From Planctomycetaceae bacterium UBA4655 (lineage in GTDB: Bacteria; Planctomycetota; Planctomycetia; Pirellulales; UBA1268), in the NCBI GenBank assembly GCA_002405515.1, contig DHLZ01000139.1:1048-18048 (forward strand): DNA of 17,001 bases, written 5' to 3'. The notes under the pieces were generated by a model. The model worked only from the letters and a program-made list of their open reading frames with translations, was not told where the DNA came from and did no database searches. Position numbers and translations under genes: made by a program. Below are positions 4,995-13,239 of the stretch, one piece after another. Position 1 is the stretch's first letter; each line of letters starts with the position of its first letter.

Positions 4995-5762
4995 ATGTTT
5001 TCCATTTCAGCCAACGCCCTGTTGGCCGACTTCGGCGCCGTTTCGATGAAATTCGATCCGGCAGCGGGGCTCGGCACGCAGCTTCAGACGCTCACCCTGT
5101 ATCTCTTCTTCGCCGGGACCGTGGCGATGGGAGCCGGGGCGCTCTACTTCTTCCTCATGCGGAGCAACGTGGCGCCGGAGTACCGCAGCACGATGGTGGT
5201 GGCGGGGCTCGTCTGCGCGATCGCCTGCTTCCACTACCTCAAGATGACGGACGTCTACAAGACGGGCGAGTTTCCGACGGCGCTGCGGTACGTGGACTGG
5301 CTCTTCACGACGCCGCTGTTGCTCTTGAAGTTTCCGCTGCTGCTGCGGATGGGCGAGCGGGGCACGAAGTTCTTCTGGCAGCTCGTGCTGCTCGACGTCG
5401 CGATGATCGTGACGGCCTTCATCGCCGAGACCTCGCAGGTCAACTCGGAGCGGTGGTGGACGTTCTTCCTCGTTTCCTGCGGATTCGAGGCTTTCATCGT
5501 CTACGTGCTCTACATGTCGCTCGGCCAGGCGATCATGGAGGCCCCCGCTCCGCTCGCCAGGGCGCTCGAGACCATGCGGCTGTTCGTCCTGATCGGTTGG
5601 GCGATCTACCCGATCGGGTTCCTCATGGCACGTGCCGGCTACGGCGAGTACCGCGAGATCATCTACAACATCGCGGACGTCATCAACAAGGTCGGCTTCG
5701 GCCTCGTCGCCTATCATGGGATCGAGGCGATGAGCCATGAACACGGCCATTCCCGCGGCTGA
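4995..5762 (+). CDS. Microbial rhodopsin, proton-pump type with D-T-K motif
   Basis: A 255-residue seven-helix retinal protein of the inner membrane, predicted to pump protons outward in light. The start is set by GGGAGGG (4981-4987), 7 nt before ATG 4995. Helix C reads RYVDWLFTTPLLLLKF: R98, D101 (Schiff-base proton acceptor), T105, and K112 where bacteriorhodopsin has Asp96 and proteorhodopsin Glu108. Helix B has H80 (FHYLKM), the counterpart of proteorhodopsin His75 that pairs with the acceptor. Helix G has D228 and the retinal lysine K232 (YNIADVINKVGFG). L109, at the proteorhodopsin colour-tuning site, predicts green absorption. Lysine as donor is known from the Exiguobacterium sibiricum rhodopsin. 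By my alignment F158 occupies the place of the antenna-permitting glycine of xanthorhodopsin, arguing against a carotenoid antenna. The gene overlaps the retinal-producing gene downstream. Confidence 0.95.
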   Translation: MFSISANALLADFGAVSMKFDPAAGLGTQLQTLTLYLFFAGTVAMGAGALYFFLMRSNVAPEYRSTMVVAGLVCAIACFHYLKMTDVYKTGEFPTALRYVDWLFTTPLLLLKFPLLLRMGERGTKFFWQLVLLDVAMIVTAFIAETSQVNSERWWTFFLVSCGFEAFIVYVLYMSLGQAIMEAPAPLARALETMRLFVLIGWAIYPIGFLMARAGYGEYREIIYNIADVINKVGFGLVAYHGIEAMSHEHGHSRG

Positions 5763-6822
5763 CACGCCGTCGGCGGCCGGAATCGCGTCATCGACTCCGC
5801 CGCGCCGCGCTCGCGGCGCGGCGGAGTGCGGCGCGGCGGCGTTCGAGAGGATCGCATTCCGGGACGCTCCCCTCGCGATCCTGGCCGTCGCCGCGACGCT
5901 CGCGATGGTCGCCGGGCCAGTCTGGACGGAAGCAGCCGGGCCCTGGGTCTGGATCGTCTCGCTCGTGGTCGTCGGGCTTCCCCATGGCGCGGCCGACGTC
6001 ACCCTCGGCAGGTTCCTCGCCGGCGGCTCGATTCGCGGTCTCGTCCTCGGGGGCTTGCTCTACCTGGTCGGCATGGCCTCCGTGGCCGCGGCCTTCGCAC
6101 TCGCTCCCGTCGCCACCATCCTGCTCTTCTCGCTCGTGAGCATCTGGCACTTCGGCATCGGCCATCGCGACGCGGAAATCGGCATCGACGGGGACGAGAC
6201 GACCGGCGGGCTCGCGGGCCGGATGCGGCTGCCGGAGGCGGTGCTCGCGATGGCGAGGGCCGGTGTCGTGCTCGGGATGCCGGCGGCGGCGTGGCCCGGA
6301 CGGACGGCGTCGGTGGCGGATCGACTCGTCGAACTCCTCCACTCGCGGGCTTCGGGTCAACCGCTCTTCGACCCGTCGAGCGTGGCCCATGCCGGATGGG
6401 CGGTTCTGGCCGCCTCCGCGGCCGCGGTCATGGTGGAGTCGGCCTGCCGCCGCGGCCGCGGCACGCGATGGCTCCTGGCCGAACTCGTGGTCTTCGCGGC
6501 GGTCGGCTGGTTCGCCGACCCCCTCTTTTCCGTCGGCATCTACTACCTCTGCTGGCACGCCTGGCGGCACCTGCGTTCGGTCATGCCCGAGCCCGGGCCG
6601 CGGTGCCTCTCGGCGTCGGTGGTCCGGATCCACCTCGGGGGCCTGCCGCTCCTGCTGCCGACGCTCGCGGCGGTCGGGGGGCTCTGGTGGATGCTCTCAC
6701 CCGGGCTTTTGTCGCGTGATCTCGCGATCTTGTCGATCGGGGTGTACCTGGTCGTCACGCCGTCCCATGATGTGCTCGTTCGGAGGTTCCGGGACCGTCG
6801 CGAACCTCGCGGCACACCCTGA
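5737..6822 (+). CDS. blh: Brp/Blh-family beta-carotene 15,15'-dioxygenase
   Basis: A 361-residue polytopic membrane enzyme predicted to split beta-carotene into two retinal molecules, supplying the chromophore for the rhodopsin. The family's iron-binding histidines are in place: H83 (VGLPHGAAD), H138 (SIWHFG), H274 and H278 (CWHAWRH). A late TPSHD motif (H344) is also typical. About eight hydrophobic segments run from residue 45 onwards; the first 40 residues are a poorly conserved, arginine/alanine-rich extension. The ATG at 5737 lies inside the rhodopsin gene (26-bp overlap), with GAGG (5724-5727) 9 nt upstream, so translation is probably coupled. No beta-carotene synthesis genes are in the window, so the substrate must come from elsewhere in the genome. 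Confidence 0.93.
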   Translation: MNTAIPAADTPSAAGIASSTPPRRARGAAECGAAAFERIAFRDAPLAILAVAATLAMVAGPVWTEAAGPWVWIVSLVVVGLPHGAADVTLGRFLAGGSIRGLVLGGLLYLVGMASVAAAFALAPVATILLFSLVSIWHFGIGHRDAEIGIDGDETTGGLAGRMRLPEAVLAMARAGVVLGMPAAAWPGRTASVADRLVELLHSRASGQPLFDPSSVAHAGWAVLAASAAAVMVESACRRGRGTRWLLAELVVFAAVGWFADPLFSVGIYYLCWHAWRHLRSVMPEPGPRCLSASVVRIHLGGLPLLLPTLAAVGGLWWMLSPGLLSRDLAILSIGVYLVVTPSHDVLVRRFRDRREPRGTP

Positions 6823-6848
6823 CGGGATCGAGCATCATGGGAGGCTTC

Positions 6849-7490
6849 ATGGACGCGGTGCGGTATCTCCTCGACGTCTTTCTCCATCTCGACGAGCACC
6901 TGCATGCCGTGATGGAGTCCTGGGGCCCGTGGACCTACGTGCTCCTGTTCGCGATCATCCTCTGCGAGACCGGGCTCGTGGTGACGCCGTTCCTGCCGGG
7001 CGACTCGCTGCTCTTCGCCGCGGGCGCCCTCGCCGCGATCTACCCGGACCACCTCGACATCCTCCTCCTGCTCGGCCTGCTGTTCACGGCCGCGGTCCTC
7101 GGCGACACGCTCAACTACGCGATCGGCCGCTGGGCGGGGCCGCGGGCCTTCCGGATGAACACGTGGTTCCTCAAGCACGAGAACCTCGAAAAGACCAGGG
7201 CCTTCTACGACAAGCACGGCGGCAAGACGATCGTGCTCGCCCGGTTCGTGCCGATCATCCGCACGTTCGCGCCGTTCGTGGCCGGCGTGGGCCGGATGCA
7301 CTACCCGCAGTTTCTCTGGTTCAACGTCCTCGGCGGGCTGCTCTGGGTGGCGAGCTGCACGCTGGCCGGCTACTTCTTCGGCAACGTCCCGATCGTCAAG
7401 GAGCACTTCGAGCTCGTCGTGGTGGGGATCGTGCTCATGTCCCTGCTCCCGCTCGCCTACGAGATGTGGGCGACGCGGCGAGCTCGTTGA
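6849..7490 (+). CDS. DedA-family membrane protein
   Basis: A 213-residue inner-membrane protein of the DedA/VTT family, whose members are linked to undecaprenyl-phosphate or phospholipid flipping and to membrane-potential and drug tolerance. Family marks are ETGLVVTPFLPGDSLLF (E40 and D52), GDTLNYAIGRWAG (85-97) and ARFVPIIRTFAPFVAGVGRM with R132 and R138. Start 6849 is chosen over ATG 6837 because GGGAGG (6839-6844) lies 4 nt before it and the resulting MDAVRYLLDVFLHLDEH lines up with the start of E. coli DedA. It lies 26 bp after blh on the same strand with no terminator visible between, so it probably belongs to the rhodopsin operon. Its 3' end overlaps the convergent glnE by 56 bp. Confidence 0.92.
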   Translation: MDAVRYLLDVFLHLDEHLHAVMESWGPWTYVLLFAIILCETGLVVTPFLPGDSLLFAAGALAAIYPDHLDILLLLGLLFTAAVLGDTLNYAIGRWAGPRAFRMNTWFLKHENLEKTRAFYDKHGGKTIVLARFVPIIRTFAPFVAGVGRMHYPQFLWFNVLGGLLWVASCTLAGYFFGNVPIVKEHFELVVVGIVLMSLLPLAYEMWATRRAR

Positions 7491-10400
7491 AGACCGCCTC
7501 GAACTCGCGGCGGGTGCGGGCGGTGAGCGATTGGAGGTCGGTCGTGAGCTGCTCGGTGGAGGCGTAGCCGAGCAGGTGGGCGAGCTTTGCCTGCTCCTCG
7601 GCCGACTTCGGAACCTCGTGCCGTGCCGCCGCGTCCATCAGCCGCAGCCTCCCCTCGATGGCGCGGAGCACGCGGTAGGAGGTCTCGAGAAACTCGAACC
7701 GCTCGTCGCCGACATGCCCGGCTGCGTGGGCCGCCTCGAGCCCGCGAAGCGTCTCGGTGACGCGGAGGACCGGCTCGCCGCCGCCGTGGGCGAGCTGCAG
7801 GGCCTGCACGGCGAACTCGATGTCGACCACGCCACCCGGTCCCCGCTTGAGGTTCGTCGCCGCCGCCCCCTCCTCCATCCGATACCGCATCCGCCGGATC
7901 GCCTCGAACTCGTCCGCGGACCAATCACGCTCGTACGCCGCCCTCGCCACGATCTCCATCGTTCGCTTCACGGACGACTGCGATCCGACGACGACCCTCG
8001 CCTTCGTGAGCGCCTGCCGTTCCCAGACCGCGGCCGGGCCATCGGGGGCGAAGTAGCGGTCGAACGAGTCGAGAGAGGTCGCGGTCGCGCCGCTGCGGCC
8101 GCTCGGCCGCAGCCGGGAATCCATCTCGTAGAGCCTGCCGTGCGGCCCGAACGCATTCGACGCCTTGAGCACGCGGCGGGCGAGCTCGCTGAAGAAATGG
8201 GCGTTCGTCGTGCTGTCGGCCGTCTTCCCTCCGCGTCGGGGCTGGAAGGTGATGCCGTCGTGGTCGTAGAGAAACACGAGATCGACGTCGCTGTGGTAGT
8301 TCATCTCGCGGCCGCCGAACTTCCCCATCGCGAGCACGACCGGCTCCGCCCGCATCCCGACGCTCGACCCCTCCCCCACCATCGGTTCGCCGAGCCTCTC
8401 GACGAGCCTCGCCTCCTCGCGGGCCACGAGCTTTCGGAGGATCGTCTCGGCGACGTCGGAGAGGGCGGCGGTGGTCTGCGTGACGTCCTGTTTGCCGAGG
8501 ATGTCGCGGACGCCGATGCGGAGCTGCTGCGACGCCTTGAAGGCGTGGAGGATCGGTTCGATGTCGACCGCTCCGCGGCAGAGATCCTCGAGGCCCTTCT
8601 CGATCTCCGCCTTCGTCGGCAGCCGGCCGATCATGAGGCAGTCGAGCAGTTCGTCGATCATCCCGGGGTTGCCGACGAGGATTCCGGAGAGGAACGGGCT
8701 CGCCGCGCAGACGCTCACGTAGAGCTCCAGCGAGGGAGGATGGAAGCTGAAGAGCTCCCAGAGCACTCCCTTGCCGCCGAGCGACTCGCTGACGGTCGCG
8801 AGATTCACGAGCGTGGCGTCGGGATCGGGCGTCTTCCCGATCGCCGAGAGCAGTCGGGGGGCGATCGCCGCGAGAAAGTGGCGGCAGCGGCGGGTCGAGA
8901 GAAACCTGATCTTCTCCTCGGCCAGCGATTGAAGGTGCCGGTAGGCGGCCGCGGGATCGCGGAAGCCATGCCGGCCGAGCAGCTCGCGGACGGTCGCAGG
9001 ATCGGGATCGGGATCGAGCACGAGATCGACCTCCGGGTCGGGATCGGGCTCGTCGGGAAAGGCGTCGTGCAGGAGGTGATCGAGGATCTGGCGGTCGAGC
9101 GAGGTCGCCTCCGCGATCGCGTGGTCGAAGGCCGCGAGCCCGTCGCGTCCCTTCGGAAAGCCCATTCGCACGGCCAGCCTCCCGCGGTCCTCGTCCGAGT
9201 CCGGCAGCGAATGGGTTCGCAGGTCGCAGAGAATCTGCAGGCGATGCTCGACGGACCGCAGGAGGGTGTAGTTGGTTTCGAGGATGCCCCGCTCCTGGTC
9301 GGTGAGCGCGCCCGCCTCCGCCAGCCGTCGGATCGCGTCGAGCGTGGCAGGAGTGCGGACCCCCGGCGAGTCGCCGCCGTTGAGCAGCTGGAGAAACTGG
9401 ATCGCGAACTCGATGTCGCGGATGCCGCCGCGGCCGATCTTCACGTCCCTCGCCTCGGCCCCCTCCGACTTCGCCCGGTGCTCGATCTTCCGCTTGAGCG
9501 CCTTGATGCCGCTGATGTCGGCCCGCGAGAGCCAACGGTGGTAGATCCACGGCTCCAGCTGCTCCAGGAGGCGTCGGCCGAGCGATTCGTCGCCGGCGGC
9601 GGGCCTCGCCTTGAGCCATGCCTGACGCTGCCAGGTGCGGCCGAGGTCGTCGAAGTACTGGAGCGTCGCGTCGAGCGACATCGCCGCGGGGCCCTTCTCC
9701 CCGAGCGGCCGCAGCCGCAGATCGACGCGGTAGGCGATTCCGAGCTCGTTCGTGCCGCCGACGAGCCGCACCACCTCGCGGACCACCCGCTCGAAGAACT
9801 CGTGGTTCGTCGAGCTTCTCGGTCCCTCGACCTTGCCGTCGGCCGAGTAGACGAAGACCAGGTCGATGTCGCTCGAGTAGTTGAGCTCCCGTCCGCCGAG
9901 CTTGCCGAGCGCCACGACCGCGAGCGTGGCCGGTCTGCCGGAGGGCTCCCGCGGCGTGCCCCACTGGGCCGAAACACGCCGCAGCGACGCATCGACCGCC
10001 GCCGCGAGCACCGCGTCGGCCAGGTGGGAAAGCTGCGAGGTGACGGTCTCGAGCCGCTGTCCGGCGACCACGTCGCCGTAGGCGATCCGCAGGATCTGCC
10101 GCCGCTTGAACCGGCGGATCGACTGCATCACGGCGTCGCCGTCGCCGAGCATCGCCGTCAGGGCCCTGGCCTCGGCGATGAGCGACTCTCGCGACTCCGG
10201 CCTCCCCTCGCCGAGCCTCACCTGCTCCCAGGCTTCCGGGTCTTCGACGACGAGCGAGGAGAGGAACGGGCCCGTCGAGAAGATCCTCATCAGGATCGCG
10301 AGGCTCGCCGGGTCGCGGTCGAAGAGTGCGACCGCCGAGAGGGGCGTCCTGGCCGCGGCTATGGAGCGGGCGAGCTCCCGCAGGCACCGGTCGGGATCCG

Positions 10401-10617
10401 ACGTCTCCGGCAGGATCGAGAGCAGCCTCGCGGCGAGCGAGCCGAGCAGGTCGAGCGTGACACCCCCTTCCGCGATCGTGAGGAGCACCCGCTGCGCGGC
10501 CGCCGGGTCGGAGAGTCCCGCCCTGCGAGCCCAGTCGGCCGCGACGCGGGCGTCGTCGAGCAATCGACGCATCCCGTCGATCGTGATCGACGTCGCGGAT
10601 GGATCACGGTTCGGCAT
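7435..10617 (-). CDS. glnE: Glutamine synthetase adenylyltransferase/adenylyl-removing enzyme
   Basis: A 1060-residue cytoplasmic bifunctional enzyme that attaches AMP to, and removes it from, glutamine synthetase to set nitrogen assimilation. Both halves carry the nucleotidyltransferase signature: GKLGGRELNYSSDIDLV (about residues 237-253, adenylyl-removing half) and GKFGGREMNYHSDVDLV (about 762-778, adenylylating half). Each is followed by a second conserved block, RVDLRLRPLGEKGP and MDSRLRPSGRSG. The length fits the family at its upper end. An acidic Asp-Pro-repeat linker lies at about residues 520-540. ATG 10617 gives MPNRDPSATS and overlaps the end of miaB by 14 bp; the frame is open further upstream but would lie wholly inside miaB. 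No strong ribosome site is seen, suggesting coupling to miaB. Glutamine synthetase and GlnB are not in the window. Confidence 0.95.
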   Translation of the reverse strand: MPNRDPSATSITIDGMRRLLDDARVAADWARRAGLSDPAAAQRVLLTIAEGGVTLDLLGSLAARLLSILPETSDPDRCLRELARSIAAARTPLSAVALFDRDPASLAILMRIFSTGPFLSSLVVEDPEAWEQVRLGEGRPESRESLIAEARALTAMLGDGDAVMQSIRRFKRRQILRIAYGDVVAGQRLETVTSQLSHLADAVLAAAVDASLRRVSAQWGTPREPSGRPATLAVVALGKLGGRELNYSSDIDLVFVYSADGKVEGPRSSTNHEFFERVVREVVRLVGGTNELGIAYRVDLRLRPLGEKGPAAMSLDATLQYFDDLGRTWQRQAWLKARPAAGDESLGRRLLEQLEPWIYHRWLSRADISGIKALKRKIEHRAKSEGAEARDVKIGRGGIRDIEFAIQFLQLLNGGDSPGVRTPATLDAIRRLAEAGALTDQERGILETNYTLLRSVEHRLQILCDLRTHSLPDSDEDRGRLAVRMGFPKGRDGLAAFDHAIAEATSLDRQILDHLLHDAFPDEPDPDPEVDLVLDPDPDPATVRELLGRHGFRDPAAAYRHLQSLAEEKIRFLSTRRCRHFLAAIAPRLLSAIGKTPDPDATLVNLATVSESLGGKGVLWELFSFHPPSLELYVSVCAASPFLSGILVGNPGMIDELLDCLMIGRLPTKAEIEKGLEDLCRGAVDIEPILHAFKASQQLRIGVRDILGKQDVTQTTAALSDVAETILRKLVAREEARLVERLGEPMVGEGSSVGMRAEPVVLAMGKFGGREMNYHSDVDLVFLYDHDGITFQPRRGGKTADSTTNAHFFSELARRVLKASNAFGPHGRLYEMDSRLRPSGRSGATATSLDSFDRYFAPDGPAAVWERQALTKARVVVGSQSSVKRTMEIVARAAYERDWSADEFEAIRRMRYRMEEGAAATNLKRGPGGVVDIEFAVQALQLAHGGGEPVLRVTETLRGLEAAHAAGHVGDERFEFLETSYRVLRAIEGRLRLMDAAARHEVPKSAEEQAKLAHLLGYASTEQLTTDLQSLTARTRREFEAVFNELAASPTSRRRAGAGT

Positions 10618-12055
10618 GGTCAAGATTCGGCAGCACTCCCGAAAGCGTCCAGGAGCCGGCGGCGATGACGTCGACGTCGAGAATCCTGCCGATGAGACGT
10701 TCGGGGCCGTCGAAGACGACGATCCGGTCGCACATCGTGCGTCCCGCGAGCTGCCGGACACGATCGGCCTGCCGGTCGGGAGCGGCTTCGACGCCGGCGA
10801 CGGCATTCTCCTCGCGGCTCGCCGCCTTCTCCTCGCGAGGGCTCAGTCCCTCGACGAGCACCCGCTGCCGCGTGGCGACGAATCCCGCGTTGCCGGCCAG
10901 GCTGGCCTCGGCCTGCGCCTCGAGCAGCACGCGGTTCCGCTCCCGCTTCACCGCCTCGGGCACGTCGTCGGGCAGCCGCTCGAACGCCTTCGTGCCGGGC
11001 CGCGGGCTGTACTTGAAGATGAAGCTGTTCTTGAACTGCAGCCTCCGCACGAGCTCGACCGTCGCCGCGAACTCCTCGTCGGTCTCGCCGCAGTAGCCCA
11101 CGATGAAGTCGCTCGTCACGGCGGCGTGCGGGATCGCCTCGCGGACGCGGGCGTGCATCTCGAGGTATTCCCCGATGGTGTAGCCCCGCTTCATCCGCTT
11201 GAGCACCGCGTCTGACCCGTGCTGGGCCGGCACGTGAAGGTAGTGGCAGACCTTCGGCAGGTCGCGGACCGCCTGGACGAGGTCGTCGGTCATGTCCCGC
11301 GGATAGTTCGTCACGAACCGGATCCGGTCGAGGCCGTCGATCGCGTCGAGACCCACGAGCAGGTCGGAGAGCCGCGTCGTGCGGCCGCCGTCCTTCCAGG
11401 AGTAGCTGTTGACCGTCTGCCCGATGAGCGTGATCTCGCGGCAGCCCTCGGCCACGAGCTTGGATGCCTCGGCGAAGATCGCCTCCGGCGGCCTCGCCTG
11501 CTCCGGACCGCGGACCTTCGGCACGACGCAGAACGCGCAGAACTTGTCGCAGCCGGTCTGCGTGCGGACGAAGGCCTGGAACGGCGTCGGCCGCATGGTC
11601 GGGTCGCGGTCGGGGTCGTAGCTCTCGAAGCTCCGCGCGACCGCGTCGCGGCTGCCGGCGGTGCGGTCGAGGCTCACCTCGATCCGCGGTCCGCTTCCGG
11701 CGAGCACGTCGTCGACGAGGGCGGGCACCCGGTGCAGCTGCCCCGGCCCGACCACGAGGTCGACCCAGGGCGCCCGCGTGCGTATGAGATCCTGGTCCTT
11801 CTGCGCCATGCAGCCGAGGACGCCGACCACGAGCTCGGGCCGCTTCGCCTTCTCGAGTCGCACCCTGCCGAGCGCGGAGTAGACCTTGTCTTCCGCGTGC
11901 TGCCTGACCGAGCAGGTGTTGTAGAAGACGGCGTCCGCCTCGGCCGGCGACCCGGCCGGCTCCCAGCCGCGCCGGCGGAGGGCCGCGACGACCAGCTCGC
12001 TGTCGAGCACGTTCATCTGGCAGCCGACGGTTTCGATCCAGAGCCGCTTTGTCAT
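10604..12055 (-). CDS. miaB: tRNA methylthiotransferase MiaB
   Basis: A 483-residue radical-SAM enzyme that adds a methylthio group to N6-isopentenyladenosine 37 of tRNAs reading U-starting codons. The N-terminal cluster cysteines are C12 (ETVGCQMN), C48 (NTCSVR) and C82 (LGCMAQ). The radical-SAM triad is C169, C173 and C176 (TGCDKFCAFC). A C-terminal TRAM domain starts near residue 400, with RVLVEG and GRTMCDRIVVFDG separated by an insert of about 20 charged residues. The short spacing after the def-fmt terminator implies its own promoter: TAAACT (12068-12063) sits only 7 nt before the ATG, which would give an almost leaderless mRNA. The 3' end overlaps the start of glnE by 14 bp. Confidence 0.95.
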   Translation of the reverse strand: MTKRLWIETVGCQMNVLDSELVVAALRRRGWEPAGSPAEADAVFYNTCSVRQHAEDKVYSALGRVRLEKAKRPELVVGVLGCMAQKDQDLIRTRAPWVDLVVGPGQLHRVPALVDDVLAGSGPRIEVSLDRTAGSRDAVARSFESYDPDRDPTMRPTPFQAFVRTQTGCDKFCAFCVVPKVRGPEQARPPEAIFAEASKLVAEGCREITLIGQTVNSYSWKDGGRTTRLSDLLVGLDAIDGLDRIRFVTNYPRDMTDDLVQAVRDLPKVCHYLHVPAQHGSDAVLKRMKRGYTIGEYLEMHARVREAIPHAAVTSDFIVGYCGETDEEFAATVELVRRLQFKNSFIFKYSPRPGTKAFERLPDDVPEAVKRERNRVLLEAQAEASLAGNAGFVATRQRVLVEGLSPREEKAASREENAVAGVEAAPDRQADRVRQLAGRTMCDRIVVFDGPERLIGRILDVDVIAAGSWTLSGVLPNLDHAEP

Positions 12056-12083
12056 GCGGCCGAGTTTAGCAAGGTTCCCCTGG

Positions 12084-12122
12084 AAAAAACGGCGGGGACC
12101 GGCCGCCTCGCCGGTCCCCGCC
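12084..12122 (-). terminator. Intrinsic terminator of the def-fmt unit
   Basis: A perfect 13-bp stem, GGCGGGGACCGGC (12091-12103) with GCCGGTCCCCGCC (12110-12122), has a 6-nt loop. Read on the minus strand it is followed by one G and six T (12090-12084). It lies 31 bp after the fmt stop and 28 bp before the miaB start. Confidence 0.9.
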
Positions 12123-12153
12123 GCGACGCATCAATCGGGGAGCCTGGGGAAAT

Positions 12154-13239
12154 TCATCGGTCGTCCGGCGGTGCCGCCATCAGGCCAAAACGGTCCCCCG
12201 GGGCGATCCGCGTTCCCCGCAGGAATTCCGCCGCCGTCATGGATTTCCTGCCTTCCGGCACGAGCCGGGTGATCGTGACGGCCGTGTCGGCTCCAGCGGC
12301 GACCCGGATGCCGCTTTCGGCGGCCGCGAGGACCGTCCCGGGCGACGAGGGCGGCGATCCGCCAGCGGAAGCGGCCGAATCGGGCGAGGCTGCGTCGGGT
12401 GAGAGATCCTCGAGCACCACCCGCAGCGGTGCGTGCCCGTCGCGCAGGAGGAAGGTCGTCGTCCTGGGCCAGGGCTCCATGCCACGGCGGCGTCGGTCGA
12501 TCTCGACGGCCGGCCGCGACCAATCGACGATCGAGTCGGCCTTCGAGAGCCGGGGGGCGCGGGTGACGGCGGACGGATCCTGCGGCTCGCCGATCGCCGA
12601 TGGATCCTCGGCGGCCGCGAGGCGTTCGATCGCCTCGAGCACGAGGGGGGCTCCGAGCTCCGCGAGCCGCGGCTCGAGCTCGGCCGCCGTCTCGCGGCGG
12701 CCGATCGGCGTCTCGCTCGACGCGAGCACCCGTCCGGCGTCGAGGGCGGGCGTCATGTGGATCACGCATACGCCGGTGATCGCGTCGCCGGACAGAATCG
12801 CCCACTGCACCGGTGCGGCGCCGCGGTGTCGCGGCAGGAGCGAACCGTGCAGGTTGATCCCGCCGAGCCGCGGGATCGCGAGCAGCTCCGGCGAGAGGAT
12901 CTGGCCGTAATCGCAGACGACGAAGAGGTCGCCGGCGAGGCCGCGGACGGCCGCCACCGCCGCTGCCTCATTCACGTCGGCCGGATCGATCACCGGGATG
13001 CCCGCCGCCTCGGCGGTTTCTCGGACCGGGTTCGGCGGCGGCCTGCGGCCGGGTGCCGAGCGGGCCGGCCGCGTGACGACCGCGACGACGCGGTGACGTG
13101 AGGCCATGAGCCGACGGAGCATCGGCACGGCAAAGGGGCCCGTGGCCATCACGACGAGGTCGAGCGAGGGGGGGCGGCCTGCGGCGTCGGCGGCCGCGAA
13201 CGCCCCGCCCTCACGTGCAGGGGCTGCCGGGGGGCTCAC
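12154..13239 (-). CDS. fmt: Methionyl-tRNA formyltransferase
   Basis: A 361-residue enzyme that formylates initiator Met-tRNA using 10-formyl-tetrahydrofolate. The core motif is INLHGSLLPRHRGAAPVQW, with N129 and H131 and the S-L-L-P-x-x-R-G-A-A-P signature at 133-143. LDAGRVL (166-172) holds the catalytic aspartate region. The C-terminal oligonucleotide-fold domain follows, with a serine/proline/alanine-rich linker around residue 280 that makes the protein longer than the usual 310-320. The N-terminus before DLVVMATGPFAVPML is a 26-residue low-complexity extension. GTG 13239 is chosen because it overlaps the def stop as GTGA (13236-13239); an alternative GTG lies at 13248. The context next to def is the classic one. 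Confidence 0.95.
   Translation of the reverse strand: MSPPAAPAREGGAFAAADAAGRPPSLDLVVMATGPFAVPMLRRLMASRHRVVAVVTRPARSAPGRRPPPNPVRETAEAAGIPVIDPADVNEAAAVAAVRGLAGDLFVVCDYGQILSPELLAIPRLGGINLHGSLLPRHRGAAPVQWAILSGDAITGVCVIHMTPALDAGRVLASSETPIGRRETAAELEPRLAELGAPLVLEAIERLAAAEDPSAIGEPQDPSAVTRAPRLSKADSIVDWSRPAVEIDRRRRGMEPWPRTTTFLLRDGHAPLRVVLEDLSPDAASPDSAASAGGSPPSSPGTVLAAAESGIRVAAGADTAVTITRLVPEGRKSMTAAEFLRGTRIAPGDRFGLMAAPPDDR

Noticed and set aside
6263..7567. A 434-codon plus frame over blh and dedA
   Set aside because: It overlaps two well-supported genes in another frame and is dominated by arginine, serine and proline.
7531..10668. A 1045-codon open frame on the plus strand
   Set aside because: It is the antisense of glnE, whose minus-strand frame has two full catalytic signatures. 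The plus translation is arginine/glutamate/leucine rich without motifs, a usual effect of high GC.
11219..12910. A 563-codon plus-strand open frame
   Set aside because: It runs antisense to miaB and fmt and across the terminator between them; no recognisable motif.
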